Part shown: positions 20,115 to 29,784 of the stretch, one piece after another
Numbering within the stretch: position 1 is the first letter of the stretch
Layout: the number at the start of each line of letters is the position of its first letter
The notes under the pieces: generated by a model
What the model saw: the letters and a program-made list of their open reading frames with translations, nothing else
What the model was told of the DNA's origin: nothing
The model's database searches: none
Assembly (NCBI GenBank): GCA_963667855.2
Contig: CAXXKI010000015.1
Span: 112,600 to 176,599 of the forward strand
DNA: 64,000 bases
Direction: 5' to 3'
DNA from: G963667855 sp963667855
GTDB lineage: Bacteria > Planctomycetota > Phycisphaerae > UBA1845
Made by a program: the position numbers and the translations under genes

Positions 20115-20543
20115 TTGAGCTTTTGTACAGCCATAAACTGCATGGATGGCCGGACCCAAATCCCGGTCGTGAAATTTCTCCAGAACCGTTTCGGCTGCTT
20201 GTACGTGGACATGATCACCGAACCGGGGCCCAATAAAATTCTTGCCGAACAAAGCGACTCTTTGCAGGCAAAATCGATTTTTGATCGCGTGGACATTTCA
20301 CTGAAAAACCACGGCTCCCGACAAATCGCGGTAGCAGGTCACTACGACTGCGCAGGCAATCCCGCCAAGCGACATGCACAGGAGTTGCATACGCGACAAG
20401 CCGTCAATACGCTTCGCTCCCGATACGACGGTATCGAGGTTATCGGCTTGTGGGTTAATGAGTTGTGGCGCGTAAACGAACTCACGCAGCCATTCTCTGC
20501 AAGTCGCCGACCGGACGAGTATCCCGATCTTTGTGCCGGGTAA
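20115..20543 (+). CDS. Small beta-carbonic-anhydrase-like zinc protein
   Basis: The 142-residue frame starts at TTG 20115 with AAGGA 9 nt upstream. It contains CMDGR near residue 9 and HYDCAGNP near residue 76, the two zinc-ligand blocks (Cys/Asp/Arg and His-x-x-Cys) of beta-carbonic anhydrases. It is much shorter than a normal enzyme (about 200 residues), and the middle part (VDMITEPGPNKILAE) belongs to an uncharacterised subgroup of short homologues. It may bind zinc without hydrating CO2. The gene overlaps nothing and is convergent with the methyltransferase gene, the stops being a few bases apart. Confidence 0.75.
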   Translation: MSFCTAINCMDGRTQIPVVKFLQNRFGCLYVDMITEPGPNKILAEQSDSLQAKSIFDRVDISLKNHGSRQIAVAGHYDCAGNPAKRHAQELHTRQAVNTLRSRYDGIEVIGLWVNELWRVNELTQPFSASRRPDEYPDLCAG

Positions 20544-20546
20544 ACC

Positions 20547-21356
20547 TCAAACCTTTACCGCTGAGCGCAACACAAGATCTTCGGTATTGCCGGGCCAGTC
20601 ATTGCACCGGAACATTATTGTAAAACCAATATCGCTCAATAACCGATCAAGCTCCTCGTCACTCCAGGCCTTTGTCGTACTCCGATACTTCATTGCCTGG
20701 CTGGAACCCGTCTCTGTCACATAAAAAGACTGGACGGCCACCCGCTCATCTTCCAGCCACTCGGATTGCACACGTAATGTATGCCCCTTATCCGAAAATA
20801 ACCCCGATTCCAATACCTGCTCGGACGACGCGGCGCGGCCTGACCGCTCAACAGCCTGCGCAGTTTGGATTTCCAGCAGAAGCTTCCCGCCAGGTGCGAT
20901 ACTGTCATACGCCCGGCGGAGAATATCTTTCACTTCTCCAGGAGAGAACACGTTCATCTCCCCATATAACAGCATCGCCAGATCGTGCGGACCGGCATAA
21001 TCACAATAGCGAATATCTCCTTGAACAAACCGACATTTCCGCGAATCGGGATTATGCTCACCGGCGTATTCAATGGACGCCGGGCCGAAATCTATCCCCA
21101 GGCAGTTATGCCCTGCCGCACACAGGCGATGGGAATAAAACCCCGGTCCGCAACCAAGGTCCAGAATGCGGGCGGGCTTGATTGCCTGCAATGTACTGTT
21201 CAACCACTCGACCTGGGCATCTATCCAGTTGGCTTTACGGCTGGCCAGATCATGCTCCTGAGATAAATGCTCTTTCAGCATTCTCCTGCTGAATTCCGGA
21301 TTATCCCATGGAATCTTGTATGCCCCATCCCAAATATCACTGTTTCCCGCCGTCAT
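20547..21356 (-). CDS. Class I SAM-dependent methyltransferase
   Basis: ATG 21356 is preferred over the frame start at 21401 because AGGTGG lies 8 nt upstream. The 269-residue product has motif I ILDLGCGPGFYS, the acidic loop GIDFGPASIEYA and motif with FVQGDIRYCDY, which bind S-adenosylmethionine. The C-terminal part is beta-rich (VQSEWLEDERVAVQSFYV). Substrate is unknown. It is divergent from the M50 protease gene and convergent with the short carbonic-anhydrase-like gene. Confidence 0.85.
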   Translation of the reverse strand: MTAGNSDIWDGAYKIPWDNPEFSRRMLKEHLSQEHDLASRKANWIDAQVEWLNSTLQAIKPARILDLGCGPGFYSHRLCAAGHNCLGIDFGPASIEYAGEHNPDSRKCRFVQGDIRYCDYAGPHDLAMLLYGEMNVFSPGEVKDILRRAYDSIAPGGKLLLEIQTAQAVERSGRAASSEQVLESGLFSDKGHTLRVQSEWLEDERVAVQSFYVTETGSSQAMKYRSTTKAWSDEELDRLLSDIGFTIMFRCNDWPGNTEDLVLRSAVKV

Positions 21357-21499
21357 TAACGCCACCTTCGTCAAAACGTTTTTTTGCCAAAAGCCAATCA
21401 ACTGCCTGCCAGTTGCTAAAAACGATAGTCTTCGATTATATTCCTGTCCAGTTTCCTCTTGAGTGTGCGCAAACTTTGGGAATGCGGGAATCGAGTTCT

Positions 21500-23215
21500 A
21501 TGAATTATTATAAGTACGATTATAAGAACCTGTCCTTCACCGAGTGTTTTACCGCGACACAGAACCTCAACGGTATAGTCCTGTTGTTCTGTAAGCTCTT
21601 CCGCATCTCCATACCCTTGCGCGGAATCATAAAATACCCGAAACCTGTCGGACACTACGTGATAGAAGAAAACCAGCTACCTTCTCTCGCAAACGAATCA
21701 ATCAATCAGTGCCGGAGAGAACTTATAGAATCAGGATTCGTATCACCCCGGTATTTCCTGGTGACCGATCCGGTGGCGGTGTTTACGCTATCGGGTTGTG
21801 TAATGCGCCATGAATCCGGTAACGCCGGAGCGATAACCATTGTGGCAAGTTTTAACTCAACTCAACCTCCAACAATCCGCAGCTATACAGCGGTTCTTTC
21901 TTTGACCACTGATAATCGAATACTCGAAACCACTAACCAGGGACTGTATTTCCGATCGCCGCCACAGATCGAATCGCTATACATCCGCGGAACAACAATC
22001 GAGCACCTATGGATAGTCCATAAAAAACGTCTGGCCGAACCTCACAGCCAATACCTGCCTGTCTCCAATAACGACGATGTGATGAAGATGTATGATCGCA
22101 TGGAGCAGGCAAGTTTCGACATGTGCGTGGAACGAGGAATTTACAAACAGTTAACGGAAGAAGAACTGGCCGCAGAAAAGGAACGCCTGGGAATCGTATA
22201 TGCAGAACCGGCAATTGAAGAAACGATGCTCGAATCACCATATACGGAAAAAGTCCCCATAGCCAGACCGGTTGTCGAACTGGTTGCGGAAGAAGATGAA
22301 GCAGACGATACTCAAGACCCCCAGTTACTGCACGAAATCGATAAAATCCTGAACCACACAAGCGGTGCCGGCGGCAAGGCCATGCTCTTTATCGTTTCCG
22401 CAATCCTCTTCATTGGAGCGGGAAGCGTTTTCTGGAGCTGGCAGATTACGCTTTCTCTTGTCCCCATCCTGCTTATTCATGAGCTTGGACATTATACGGC
22501 CATGAAACTCCTGCGCTACCGCAATCTGCGTATGCTGTTTATACCAATGATGGGAGCGGCCGTAACCGGACGGAATTTCAACGTCGCCGGCTGGAAAAAA
22601 GTTATCGTGTCTCTCGCAGGCCCGGTTCCGGGAATCATCCTCGCCTTCCCGTTTGGTATAGCCGGAATCTATCTGGAAACAGAGTGGATGGTAAAAACAG
22701 CATTTATCACTATCATAATCAATGGAATCAACCTGCTCCCCTTCTACCCATTAGATGGCGGACATGTCCTGCATACCACCTTATTCTGCCGTCTGTTTTT
22801 TTTGGATATCGTGTTCCGCCTGACGGCTCTGGCCGCCTTCGCTATTGGTGCTGTATATACGGGCGATTTTATCTTGTGGTTCCTTGCTTTTATTATGCTT
22901 ACCGCACTTCCTTCGTCGATTTGGACCAACCGGATAGTCAAGAAACTCTCCCGAACGGATCTCCCACTGGAGGATTCAAACAACAGCACGATTCCCCAAA
23001 AAGCGGTAACGACCATAGCAGGCGAAATCCGAGCAAGCACTACTCGCCCTCTCAATGTTCGGCATATGGCAAACAACACCCTGAACATCTACGAACGGCT
23101 GACCGCCAAACTTCCAGGCCCAGGGCAAACATTGGGCTTGCTGGCTCTTTATGGAGCCTCTATTCTACTCGCCTTCGTGGGTTTAGTCGTTTTTGCCTCT
23201 TATCAGCAGCCCTGA
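21500..23215 (+). CDS. M50 family (site-2-protease-like) membrane metallopeptidase
   Basis: ATG 21500 (MNYYKYDYKNLSF) is taken as start; the frame is open to 21308 but that part overlaps the divergent methyltransferase. The 571-residue product has about 280 soluble N-terminal residues of unknown type, rich in acidic and basic residues, then a membrane domain with the zinc motif HELGH (His327, His331) and the third-ligand motif NLLPFYPLDGGH (Asp419). Several further transmembrane segments and a last one at the very C-terminus (LLALYGASILLAFVGLVVF) follow. Site-2 proteases cut proteins inside the membrane. The large N-terminal domain may sense or bind the substrate. Confidence 0.85.
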   Translation: MNYYKYDYKNLSFTECFTATQNLNGIVLLFCKLFRISIPLRGIIKYPKPVGHYVIEENQLPSLANESINQCRRELIESGFVSPRYFLVTDPVAVFTLSGCVMRHESGNAGAITIVASFNSTQPPTIRSYTAVLSLTTDNRILETTNQGLYFRSPPQIESLYIRGTTIEHLWIVHKKRLAEPHSQYLPVSNNDDVMKMYDRMEQASFDMCVERGIYKQLTEEELAAEKERLGIVYAEPAIEETMLESPYTEKVPIARPVVELVAEEDEADDTQDPQLLHEIDKILNHTSGAGGKAMLFIVSAILFIGAGSVFWSWQITLSLVPILLIHELGHYTAMKLLRYRNLRMLFIPMMGAAVTGRNFNVAGWKKVIVSLAGPVPGIILAFPFGIAGIYLETEWMVKTAFITIIINGINLLPFYPLDGGHVLHTTLFCRLFFLDIVFRLTALAAFAIGAVYTGDFILWFLAFIMLTALPSSIWTNRIVKKLSRTDLPLEDSNNSTIPQKAVTTIAGEIRASTTRPLNVRHMANNTLNIYERLTAKLPGPGQTLGLLALYGASILLAFVGLVVFASYQQP

Positions 23216-23681
23216 TAAAAGCAGCTTGGGCAGCGATTGCACGCCCAACGGAATTTAATTTCATACACTGAAGTTCCAAACCTCTAACCTCTGCTGCAGT
23301 CTGTAGCACCATAGCCTCTCAGCTCGAGTACCCGTTGCGCCATTGAATGCGTCTTTCCCTTTTTCGTACCAAAGAATCGTAACCGACTACACTGCGGCGC
23401 CTCACACGCCAGTTACCCCGAAATAAACGTTTCAGCCCAGTTCATGGATATTCTTTTTGCGGGGAACAGAATCAACCTCGATACCCGGCCTGGCGTTCCT
23501 GAGTCAGATGGTTAAATACCGATTTCGTTACATGGATAAAAGAACGAAGACATTGGTAAATACCAATTCCCCTCCACCGTGCGCTTTCCAATAAAACCTC
23601 TATTCGCTTAATAACCACAAAAAAAGCCCCTGGCTCTCCCACCAGGGGCTCTTTGCTAAGTTGGTCAATATCACCAGGCTC
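23216..23681. other. Intergenic region between convergent genes
   Basis: 466 nt between the M50 protease stop and the P-type ATPase stop. It holds the ATPase terminator near its right end. The remainder shows no coding frame I can support. Confidence 0.5.
23619..23653 (-). terminator. Rho-independent terminator of the P-type ATPase gene
   Basis: A 9 bp stem (23625-23633 with 23642-23650, AGCCCCTGG and its complement) is followed, on the reverse strand, by a run of T (A-run at 23619-23625). It begins about 30 nt past the ATPase stop codon. Confidence 0.85.
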
Positions 23682-25679
23682 TTAAGTTGTCGCCGGTGCC
23701 ACCGCAGTGGGATGCGTATGATCCAACTCGAAGTAAGGAGTCTCATCTCCCCGCTCCTCGCCGTAGCGAACCAGCCGGGCGCTATTGAAGATTACAAATG
23801 CCGTGGCCAGAGTATGTAATATCGCGGCACTGATCGGAGTTAATCCTCCCCAGATAGCCAACGCCTGAGTGATCACAATAAACAACACGCCAAACAACAT
23901 GTTTTGCCAGATAACTTTAGTTGTACTCTTGGACAAACGAATCAAAAACGGCAAACGCTTCAGATCGTTGTTCATCAGCGCGACTGCCGCCGAGTTGATG
24001 GCCACGTCACTACCGGCCGCCCCCATCGCGATTCCAATGTTACCGGCAGCAAGAGCCGGAGCATCGTTTACACCGTCACCGACAACCATTACCCGGTGAC
24101 CGCGTTTCTTGAGATCTTCCACCAGAGAAAGCTTCTCGGCCGGAAGAACCTCGGCGTGAACTTCTGTACAACCCATCTCGGCGGCAACTCTGCGGGCAAC
24201 CGAACTCTTGTCACCGGTTACCATAACCAGATTCTTAACTCCCAACTCGCTCAGCTCCTTAAGAGCCTCGGCCGCATCGCCCCTGGTTCTATCTTCCAGC
24301 CCGATCCACCCCAGGCAACGACCACCGCGAGCGACGTAAAGAACGCTGATTCCATCCGGCTCCCGGTATTCGTCCTGATCGAGCGCACTCATATCAACGC
24401 CCTGGCTCGCCAGCCAGTCGCGACGACCGACTTTAACCTGACCACCTTCGACATTCGCGGTAACACCGCGTCCCATGATCTCTTCAAAAGAGTCGGCCAC
24501 TGCCAGCGTCATCTTCGCCTTACGGGCTATGTCCACCACCGCGCGGGCAACTGGGTGTTTACTCAACTGCTCTACGGATGCGGCGTACTTCAACAATTCC
24601 GCACCATCAACATCCTTAACCGGCTTCATCTGGGTTACCGACAATTCGCCGGTCGTCAGGGTTCCGGTTTTATCGAAAACCACAGCTGAAAGGTTTCTCG
24701 CGTATTCGAGATGGATTACGTTCTTAATCAAAATACCCAAACGGGCAGCACAGCTTAACGCAGCAACGATTGCCGTGGGAGTAGCCAGAACCAAAGCACA
24801 AGGGCACGCAACGATCAACATGGTGATCGCCTTCTGCATTCCCTCGGTTTTATCCTCGGAGAAATACCAGACAATAGCGGCCAGCATTACGATGGTCGGC
24901 GTATACCAACCGGCATAACGGTCAATAAGACGCATAAGCGGCAAGCGCGTTTTCTCTGCTTCTAAAATCAAATCCTTTACGCGCCCCAGGGTGGTGTCTT
25001 TACCTGCCTTGGTAACTCGAACATCCAGCGCTCCAGTGATATTGCTCGTACCGCCGAAGACCTCATCGCCTGCGCCTTTATCCACCGGCATCGACTCACC
25101 GGTAATGTTCGCCTGGTTCACCGTCGACTCACCGCCAACAACTTCACCGTCCGCGGGAATGTTATCACCAGGACGAACACGAACGATTTGGCCAGCCTTC
25201 AATCGGTCTGACTCTACCTCGACTTCGGTACCATCTTCGTTTACCAGATGGGCCTTATGCGGTGTCAAACGCAAGAGTGATTCAACCGAAGCCTTCGCTC
25301 CCAAAGCTGTACGCGTTTCGATCAGGTTGGAGATAATCATGAAGAAGGCGATGATTCCGGCCTCTTGATACTCACCTAACGCAACAGCGGCGGCGATAGC
25401 CAGTGCCACCAGCTCGTCCATGTGCATCTCGCCCTGGGCAAGGTGCTTGATCGAATGCCAGACGAGGGGAATACCGAGCAGCACCGCCCCTAGCAGAGCA
25501 AGCAGATCGGCATGAGGATTGACCATCTCACCGGAAGCATTCCTCATTGGCGAATCGAACAGGTAAAGAGCGACAAACGAGGCAATTACCAACATACCAC
25601 CAAGTAAAGTCGCCACGAGCAGCGCACTCGCCCTGCCGGTTTCTTTCTGTACAGCCGATTTTAGGTCAAAATGAGCCAT
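23682..25679 (-). CDS. P1B-type heavy-metal translocating ATPase
   Basis: The 665-residue product has the CPC metal motif in the membrane (residues 292-294), the TGES loop (NITGESMP), the phosphorylation site DKTGT (336-340), the SKHP signature near 371 and GDGVNDAPAL. There are about eight transmembrane segments. No N-terminal HMA or Cys-x-x-Cys domain is present; a short His-containing tail (ELDHTHP) ends the protein. Cytoplasmic-membrane pumps of this type export Zn, Cd or Pb (P1B-2) or Cu (P1B-1); the GSDVAINSA helix near the end leans to the Zn/Cd type, which is inference. ATG 25679 has GAGGAG 12 nt upstream. The gene stands alone. Confidence 0.92.
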   Translation of the reverse strand: MAHFDLKSAVQKETGRASALLVATLLGGMLVIASFVALYLFDSPMRNASGEMVNPHADLLALLGAVLLGIPLVWHSIKHLAQGEMHMDELVALAIAAAVALGEYQEAGIIAFFMIISNLIETRTALGAKASVESLLRLTPHKAHLVNEDGTEVEVESDRLKAGQIVRVRPGDNIPADGEVVGGESTVNQANITGESMPVDKGAGDEVFGGTSNITGALDVRVTKAGKDTTLGRVKDLILEAEKTRLPLMRLIDRYAGWYTPTIVMLAAIVWYFSEDKTEGMQKAITMLIVACPCALVLATPTAIVAALSCAARLGILIKNVIHLEYARNLSAVVFDKTGTLTTGELSVTQMKPVKDVDGAELLKYAASVEQLSKHPVARAVVDIARKAKMTLAVADSFEEIMGRGVTANVEGGQVKVGRRDWLASQGVDMSALDQDEYREPDGISVLYVARGGRCLGWIGLEDRTRGDAAEALKELSELGVKNLVMVTGDKSSVARRVAAEMGCTEVHAEVLPAEKLSLVEDLKKRGHRVMVVGDGVNDAPALAAGNIGIAMGAAGSDVAINSAAVALMNNDLKRLPFLIRLSKSTTKVIWQNMLFGVLFIVITQALAIWGGLTPISAAILHTLATAFVIFNSARLVRYGEERGDETPYFELDHTHPTAVAPATT

Positions 25680-26247
25680 TCGCTGATTAACTCCTCAGTT
25701 TGCAGGATCCACACATCGGGCGTGTTGGAAGGACACGACCAAAACGGATAGAAGCGAGTATAAATATCACACAGTAATGACTTTAGTCAAACATAAGCAC
25801 TTCAATAATGAAGTGGGTGTACGCGCCGGCGCACACTAATCCACTCAGGTTAAAGCCATCATTACTTTCCTACGAATCAGCCGGTTAAAAGGTTCACACT
25901 ACCGGACCAATTAACTCGGAACTTGCACTGGCTGTAAACCGCCCCATAATCCACCCCATAAAAAGCGGCGGACCGGCCTTTTCAAGGTCTGCCACTGTAT
26001 CCGGGCAAACGACCAACAACTACTTACACACCTGATTCATCGAGAAATCGGGCTTTATGGTGAGTTAAACGAGGTTGTAATAGCCCATACACAACTCCCC
26101 ACATCTTCCGACGGCATTACGGTTGCTGTCAGCTGGTGGGTGAGCGATAAAGTTTAATGTGGTTACCTCATACGCAAATGCGCATGGAGGTCGTGTGTGG
26201 AAGAGCCCGGCTAAACCGGCGCTCAAAAACGATAAGGAGCTAGAATC
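25680..26247. other. Intergenic region between divergent genes
   Basis: 568 nt holding the promoters of the metal ATPase (reverse) and the secreted DUF3352-like gene (forward). The only clear signal is AAGGAG just before the forward start. No metal-responsive operator was recognised. Confidence 0.4.
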
Positions 26248-28578
26248 ATGAACAAACGTAAGACAGTTTTGACCAGCGCGATGATGGCCTCGCTCCTCAT
26301 CGGCGCCCTTTCTATCCCCGCTTTCGCTGCTGAGAAAAAACATACGCTTACCCAGGCGGTTCCTGGCGATGTATTTCTGTGTATTACCGGATACCACAAC
26401 CCCGAACGAGAATTCCTTGATGTCTATTGGAATGACGTCCTCGGCGAACTGAAAGCCAGCGGCATCGGCGATGACGTCATGGAGTTATTCGGCACTCTCC
26501 TGGACGAGGAAGGCCAAAACGAAGCCAAACGTTTGAAGGATCTTGGTACGAAGTTGCTCAACGGTGTCGATTTTGACGATCTCGTCGGCAAGGAAATGGT
26601 CTTTGCTGAGCGAATGGCCACTCCCACATTCGACAACAACAACGTGGATATGGGTCCGCCGGATCTGGTATGGATCTTCCGCGGCAGCTCCGCCGGAGCA
26701 GCGAAGAATTTCGATGGAATCGTCGCTATTCTGGAGACAGTAATCCAGGAGATTTGTAAAGCAGCTAATACGACGCCACTGACCATCAATAAAACCGATA
26801 AAGATGGAACCCGTATAGCTTCGGTCAATCTCACCGAACAAGCTGACGGCGCCCCGGTGATCATGGTAAATATCGCGGTCAAGAACGACACTATCGTCGT
26901 CGCGATGGGGCAAAAGATTTTTGACGAGGTCATGGGATTCCTGTCAGGAAAGAACCCCGACAAAGCCATCAGCAATAACCCGCGATACAAATCCGCTTTC
27001 GCACAGCTCCCCCCGGCCGAAGATGCAACCGTATTCGTTGATATTCAAAATCTGCTCAAGCCCATTCGCAGTCTGGTCAACTTTGGAATGAAAGAGGCAC
27101 AAGCCAAGGCTGAAGTAGTAAACGATATCGTCCTCAACAGCAGTTCAACAGGAGAGGCTCACGAACTTACAGTTCAAGCCTGGAAGCTTTACGAGCAAAA
27201 GGATTACAAGGCGGGACTGGAATTAACCACCAAGGCGCATGAACTTGCTCCTGCGGACTCAGCGATTCTCTACTACATGTCCTGCTTCCATGCTCTCAAC
27301 GGCAACAAGGACAAATCGCTCGACTTCCTGGAGAAGGCGGTCGATGCTGGTTTCTACAAACCCCAGCACATTTCCTGGGACCCGGACCTCAAGAGCCTGC
27401 ACGAGGAACAGCGGTTTAAAGTGGCCCTGGAAAAAGCCACAAAACTGGCAAAACAGCATTCCGTCAGCGAAGAGCCCAACTGGAAAGCCCTGGTCGATCG
27501 TTTAATGGATATACCGGGAATCTTCGACTACATCGCCTCTGTCGAATATACAGACGGATATTCAACTAAAGCCGAAGCGGTGGTAATGCTGGTTGCCGAT
27601 GCCAGAAGCAAACCGTTCTATCCGGTTTTTGCCAAGCCGAAAAAGGCAACTCAATTTGACCGCTACCTTCCCGCGGAAACGCTCTCGTTCGACGTGAGCA
27701 GCGCCGTGGACCTGGGCGGGCTTTACAAGTTCCTCCTGGATACTATCCGTTGCACGGGGCCTAAAGGCGAAGAGGCTCTGGTCAAGTGGGAACAATTGCA
27801 GCAAAGCGCCAATTTCAATGTTGAAAAAGACATCCTTGATTGGGTAGCCGGCGACTCCATAATGGTTGAGTTGGAAGATAATCAGGGTTGGGTTATGTTA
27901 CTGCGAGTTCACAATGAAGAACTGGCACGAGAAAAAGTAACCACTGCGGTCGATTTTGTCTCAAAAGCGATCATGGAAGCCGCACAGGAAAACCCCGTCA
28001 TGGGTATGTTCGCAATGCGTACTTCGCCGGCCAACCATGACACGCTTAAGGGATTCCAATACCTCTTTTTCGGTATGAGCCCACAACCAGTCGTCTGGGG
28101 AGTAGCGGATAACCACCTGATCTTCGGCAGTTCGACCGACGCGATTTGCATGTGCCTTGATACTGCCCAGGGTAAGCATCCGAACATCAGAAAGAACGCC
28201 CGGGTAATGAGCGAAGCGTTAGTACCTGATGGCATGTTCACCAGCGTTTCTTTGACTGATCAAAGACAACTGGGCAATCAACTCGCCGCGGGTATTGGGA
28301 TGTTCTCCATGATGAGCGGTATGCTGACTATGGCGATCCCCGATCCGGAAGTTCGCCCGGTCATTTCCAAGATAGCCGGCATCCTTGGTAAACTGACTCC
28401 CGTGGTCACCAAGATAAACTTCTATAAGTCGGTAGCCAGGCAGTCCACGTTCAACGGACAATCGTGGCATTCCAAGACGGTGACCCATTACGTATCTCCC
28501 GATGAGCGTCCCAAGAAACCGGCTCCGATAACTCCTGAACCGGAAACCGCCCCGGCACCTGTTACCACGCCAAGTTAA
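26248..28578 (+). CDS. Secreted DUF3352-like protein with an internal TPR segment
   Basis: The 776-residue product starts at ATG 26248 after AAGGAG and has a signal peptide with an AFAA cleavage site near residue 28. Residues about 30-290 and 420-740 resemble the two halves of DUF3352-like exported planctomycete proteins (repeated phrases such as VPGDVFLCITG and WGVADNHLIFGSS). Between them, about 300-405, is a tetratricopeptide-type segment (HELTVQAWKLYEQKDYKAGL, then DSAILYYMSCFHALNG). The tail is Pro/Thr-rich. The function of the family is unknown. A strong terminator follows, so the gene is monocistronic. Confidence 0.6.
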   Translation: MNKRKTVLTSAMMASLLIGALSIPAFAAEKKHTLTQAVPGDVFLCITGYHNPEREFLDVYWNDVLGELKASGIGDDVMELFGTLLDEEGQNEAKRLKDLGTKLLNGVDFDDLVGKEMVFAERMATPTFDNNNVDMGPPDLVWIFRGSSAGAAKNFDGIVAILETVIQEICKAANTTPLTINKTDKDGTRIASVNLTEQADGAPVIMVNIAVKNDTIVVAMGQKIFDEVMGFLSGKNPDKAISNNPRYKSAFAQLPPAEDATVFVDIQNLLKPIRSLVNFGMKEAQAKAEVVNDIVLNSSSTGEAHELTVQAWKLYEQKDYKAGLELTTKAHELAPADSAILYYMSCFHALNGNKDKSLDFLEKAVDAGFYKPQHISWDPDLKSLHEEQRFKVALEKATKLAKQHSVSEEPNWKALVDRLMDIPGIFDYIASVEYTDGYSTKAEAVVMLVADARSKPFYPVFAKPKKATQFDRYLPAETLSFDVSSAVDLGGLYKFLLDTIRCTGPKGEEALVKWEQLQQSANFNVEKDILDWVAGDSIMVELEDNQGWVMLLRVHNEELAREKVTTAVDFVSKAIMEAAQENPVMGMFAMRTSPANHDTLKGFQYLFFGMSPQPVVWGVADNHLIFGSSTDAICMCLDTAQGKHPNIRKNARVMSEALVPDGMFTSVSLTDQRQLGNQLAAGIGMFSMMSGMLTMAIPDPEVRPVISKIAGILGKLTPVVTKINFYKSVARQSTFNGQSWHSKTVTHYVSPDERPKKPAPITPEPETAPAPVTTPS

Positions 28579-28608
28579 AGTGATGCACTAATCACAGGCT
28601 TGAAATCA

Positions 28609-28642
28609 AGGCCCGGATGTATCATACATCCGGGCCTTTTTT
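28609..28642 (+). terminator. Rho-independent terminator after the DUF3352-like gene
   Basis: A perfect 13 bp stem (28609-28621 with 28625-28637, AGGCCCGGATGTA) closes on a 3 nt loop and runs into seven T. It lies 30 nt after the stop. Confidence 0.95.
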
Positions 28643-29006
28643 GTAGCCGCTCCCTTTGTATCCCTTTCCGCCAGGCAATCCTCAGGCAGTTCCATCTCTA
28701 TAAAGCGGGAATGAAATGCCGTTTTGTTAATTGGTCACTTCACCCCAATTTAACACTCCCCTTGGTGCCAAAAATATGGCACAAAACGGAGTTAGCAGGC
28801 GAGTCAGGAGGTTTTTTCGGACTAAATTCTCGAAATAAGTCTCTCCTATACTTACACTTAAGGCCAGTTGGCAGTTAAAGTGGTAGACGAATATTAGCCC
28901 GATAGATAGACTTACATAAACGTTGTTTTTGTACGAATAGCGAGTTTAGTTATCGTGTTTAGAGCGATGCTGATTGCTGGTCTTCCTCCGGGGGTGGAAT
29001 TAAATT
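28643..29006. other. Promoter region of the receiver-XRE regulator gene
   Basis: 364 nt, AT-rich, between a terminator and the regulator start. GGGGTGG at about 28991 serves as ribosome binding site. Exact promoter boxes could not be fixed with confidence. Confidence 0.4.
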
Positions 29007-29612
29007 ATGGCTGCACGACACCATATTAAAATCCTTGTCGTTGACGATGATGCCGCAGTATGTGAAATGGTTGCCAACTTCCTCGAAGAAGCCGGTTACG
29101 AACCGATAACCTTCACCCATCCTCACGAAGCTCTGAAAGCCGCGGAAAAAGAGGCATGCCAGGTCGCAATACTCGATCTGAAAATGCCCGACATGAACGG
29201 TATCGAGCTGGTGGAGCGGCTAAAAGAGATCGACCAGCGAATCTGCTGCATCGCCATGACCGCCTACCCTGCCCTCGAAACCGCCACAGCAACCATGCGT
29301 AAAGGGACGGCCGATTACATCTCCAAGCCGTTCAAAAAAGCTGAGTTGCTTAACTCGGTTGAAAGTGCCTGCCAGCGGCTGGGGCTTATCTACACCTGCG
29401 AATCTGATTTAAATAAACTGATCGGGCAAAGGCTCCGCTCCGAACGACAGAGACAGAAACTGACCTTGCGGCAGATATCACAAAGATCGGATTTGACCAC
29501 CTCGCAGCTTTCACAGGTCGAGTTGGGCAAGAATGCGGCTTCGTTGTGGGCATTAGCCCGCATAAGTAACTCACTCGGTCTGCAACTTTCGCACCTTCTG
29601 GAAAACTTGTAA
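29007..29612 (+). CDS. Response regulator with C-terminal XRE (Cro/C1-type) helix-turn-helix
   Basis: The 201-residue product has a complete receiver domain (about 7-125): acidic pair in VVDDD, phospho-acceptor Asp57 in AILDLKMPDMNG, conserved MTA and the ISKPF lysine. The rest (about 137-198) is a XRE-type DNA-binding domain: LRSERQRQKLTLRQISQRSD, then LTTSQLSQVELGKNAASLWAL. Response regulators usually end in OmpR, NarL or Fis-type DNA-binding domains, so this output domain is uncommon. No histidine kinase is adjacent; the two kinases 5-9 kb downstream are possible partners. The gene is bounded by terminators on both sides. Confidence 0.9.
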   Translation: MAARHHIKILVVDDDAAVCEMVANFLEEAGYEPITFTHPHEALKAAEKEACQVAILDLKMPDMNGIELVERLKEIDQRICCIAMTAYPALETATATMRKGTADYISKPFKKAELLNSVESACQRLGLIYTCESDLNKLIGQRLRSERQRQKLTLRQISQRSDLTTSQLSQVELGKNAASLWALARISNSLGLQLSHLLENL

Positions 29613-29652
29613 CAGAAGCAAGCGGTGGTTTAACAAAAAATATAGCAAACAC

Positions 29653-29691
29653 GATCGACCTCGTTATTTGAAACGAGGTCGATCTTTTTTT
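29653..29691 (+). terminator. Rho-independent terminator after the receiver-XRE gene
   Basis: A perfect 13 bp stem (GATCGACCTCGTT, 29653-29665, with 29672-29684) and a 6 nt loop are followed by seven T. Confidence 0.95.
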
Positions 29692-29784
29692 GCCTATACG
29701 GTCTGAATCGCTATAAAGTGATCCATCAGTCGGTTACGCTGTACGCAAAAGAAACTGCTATCTGATATACGATTGAGGTTACCC

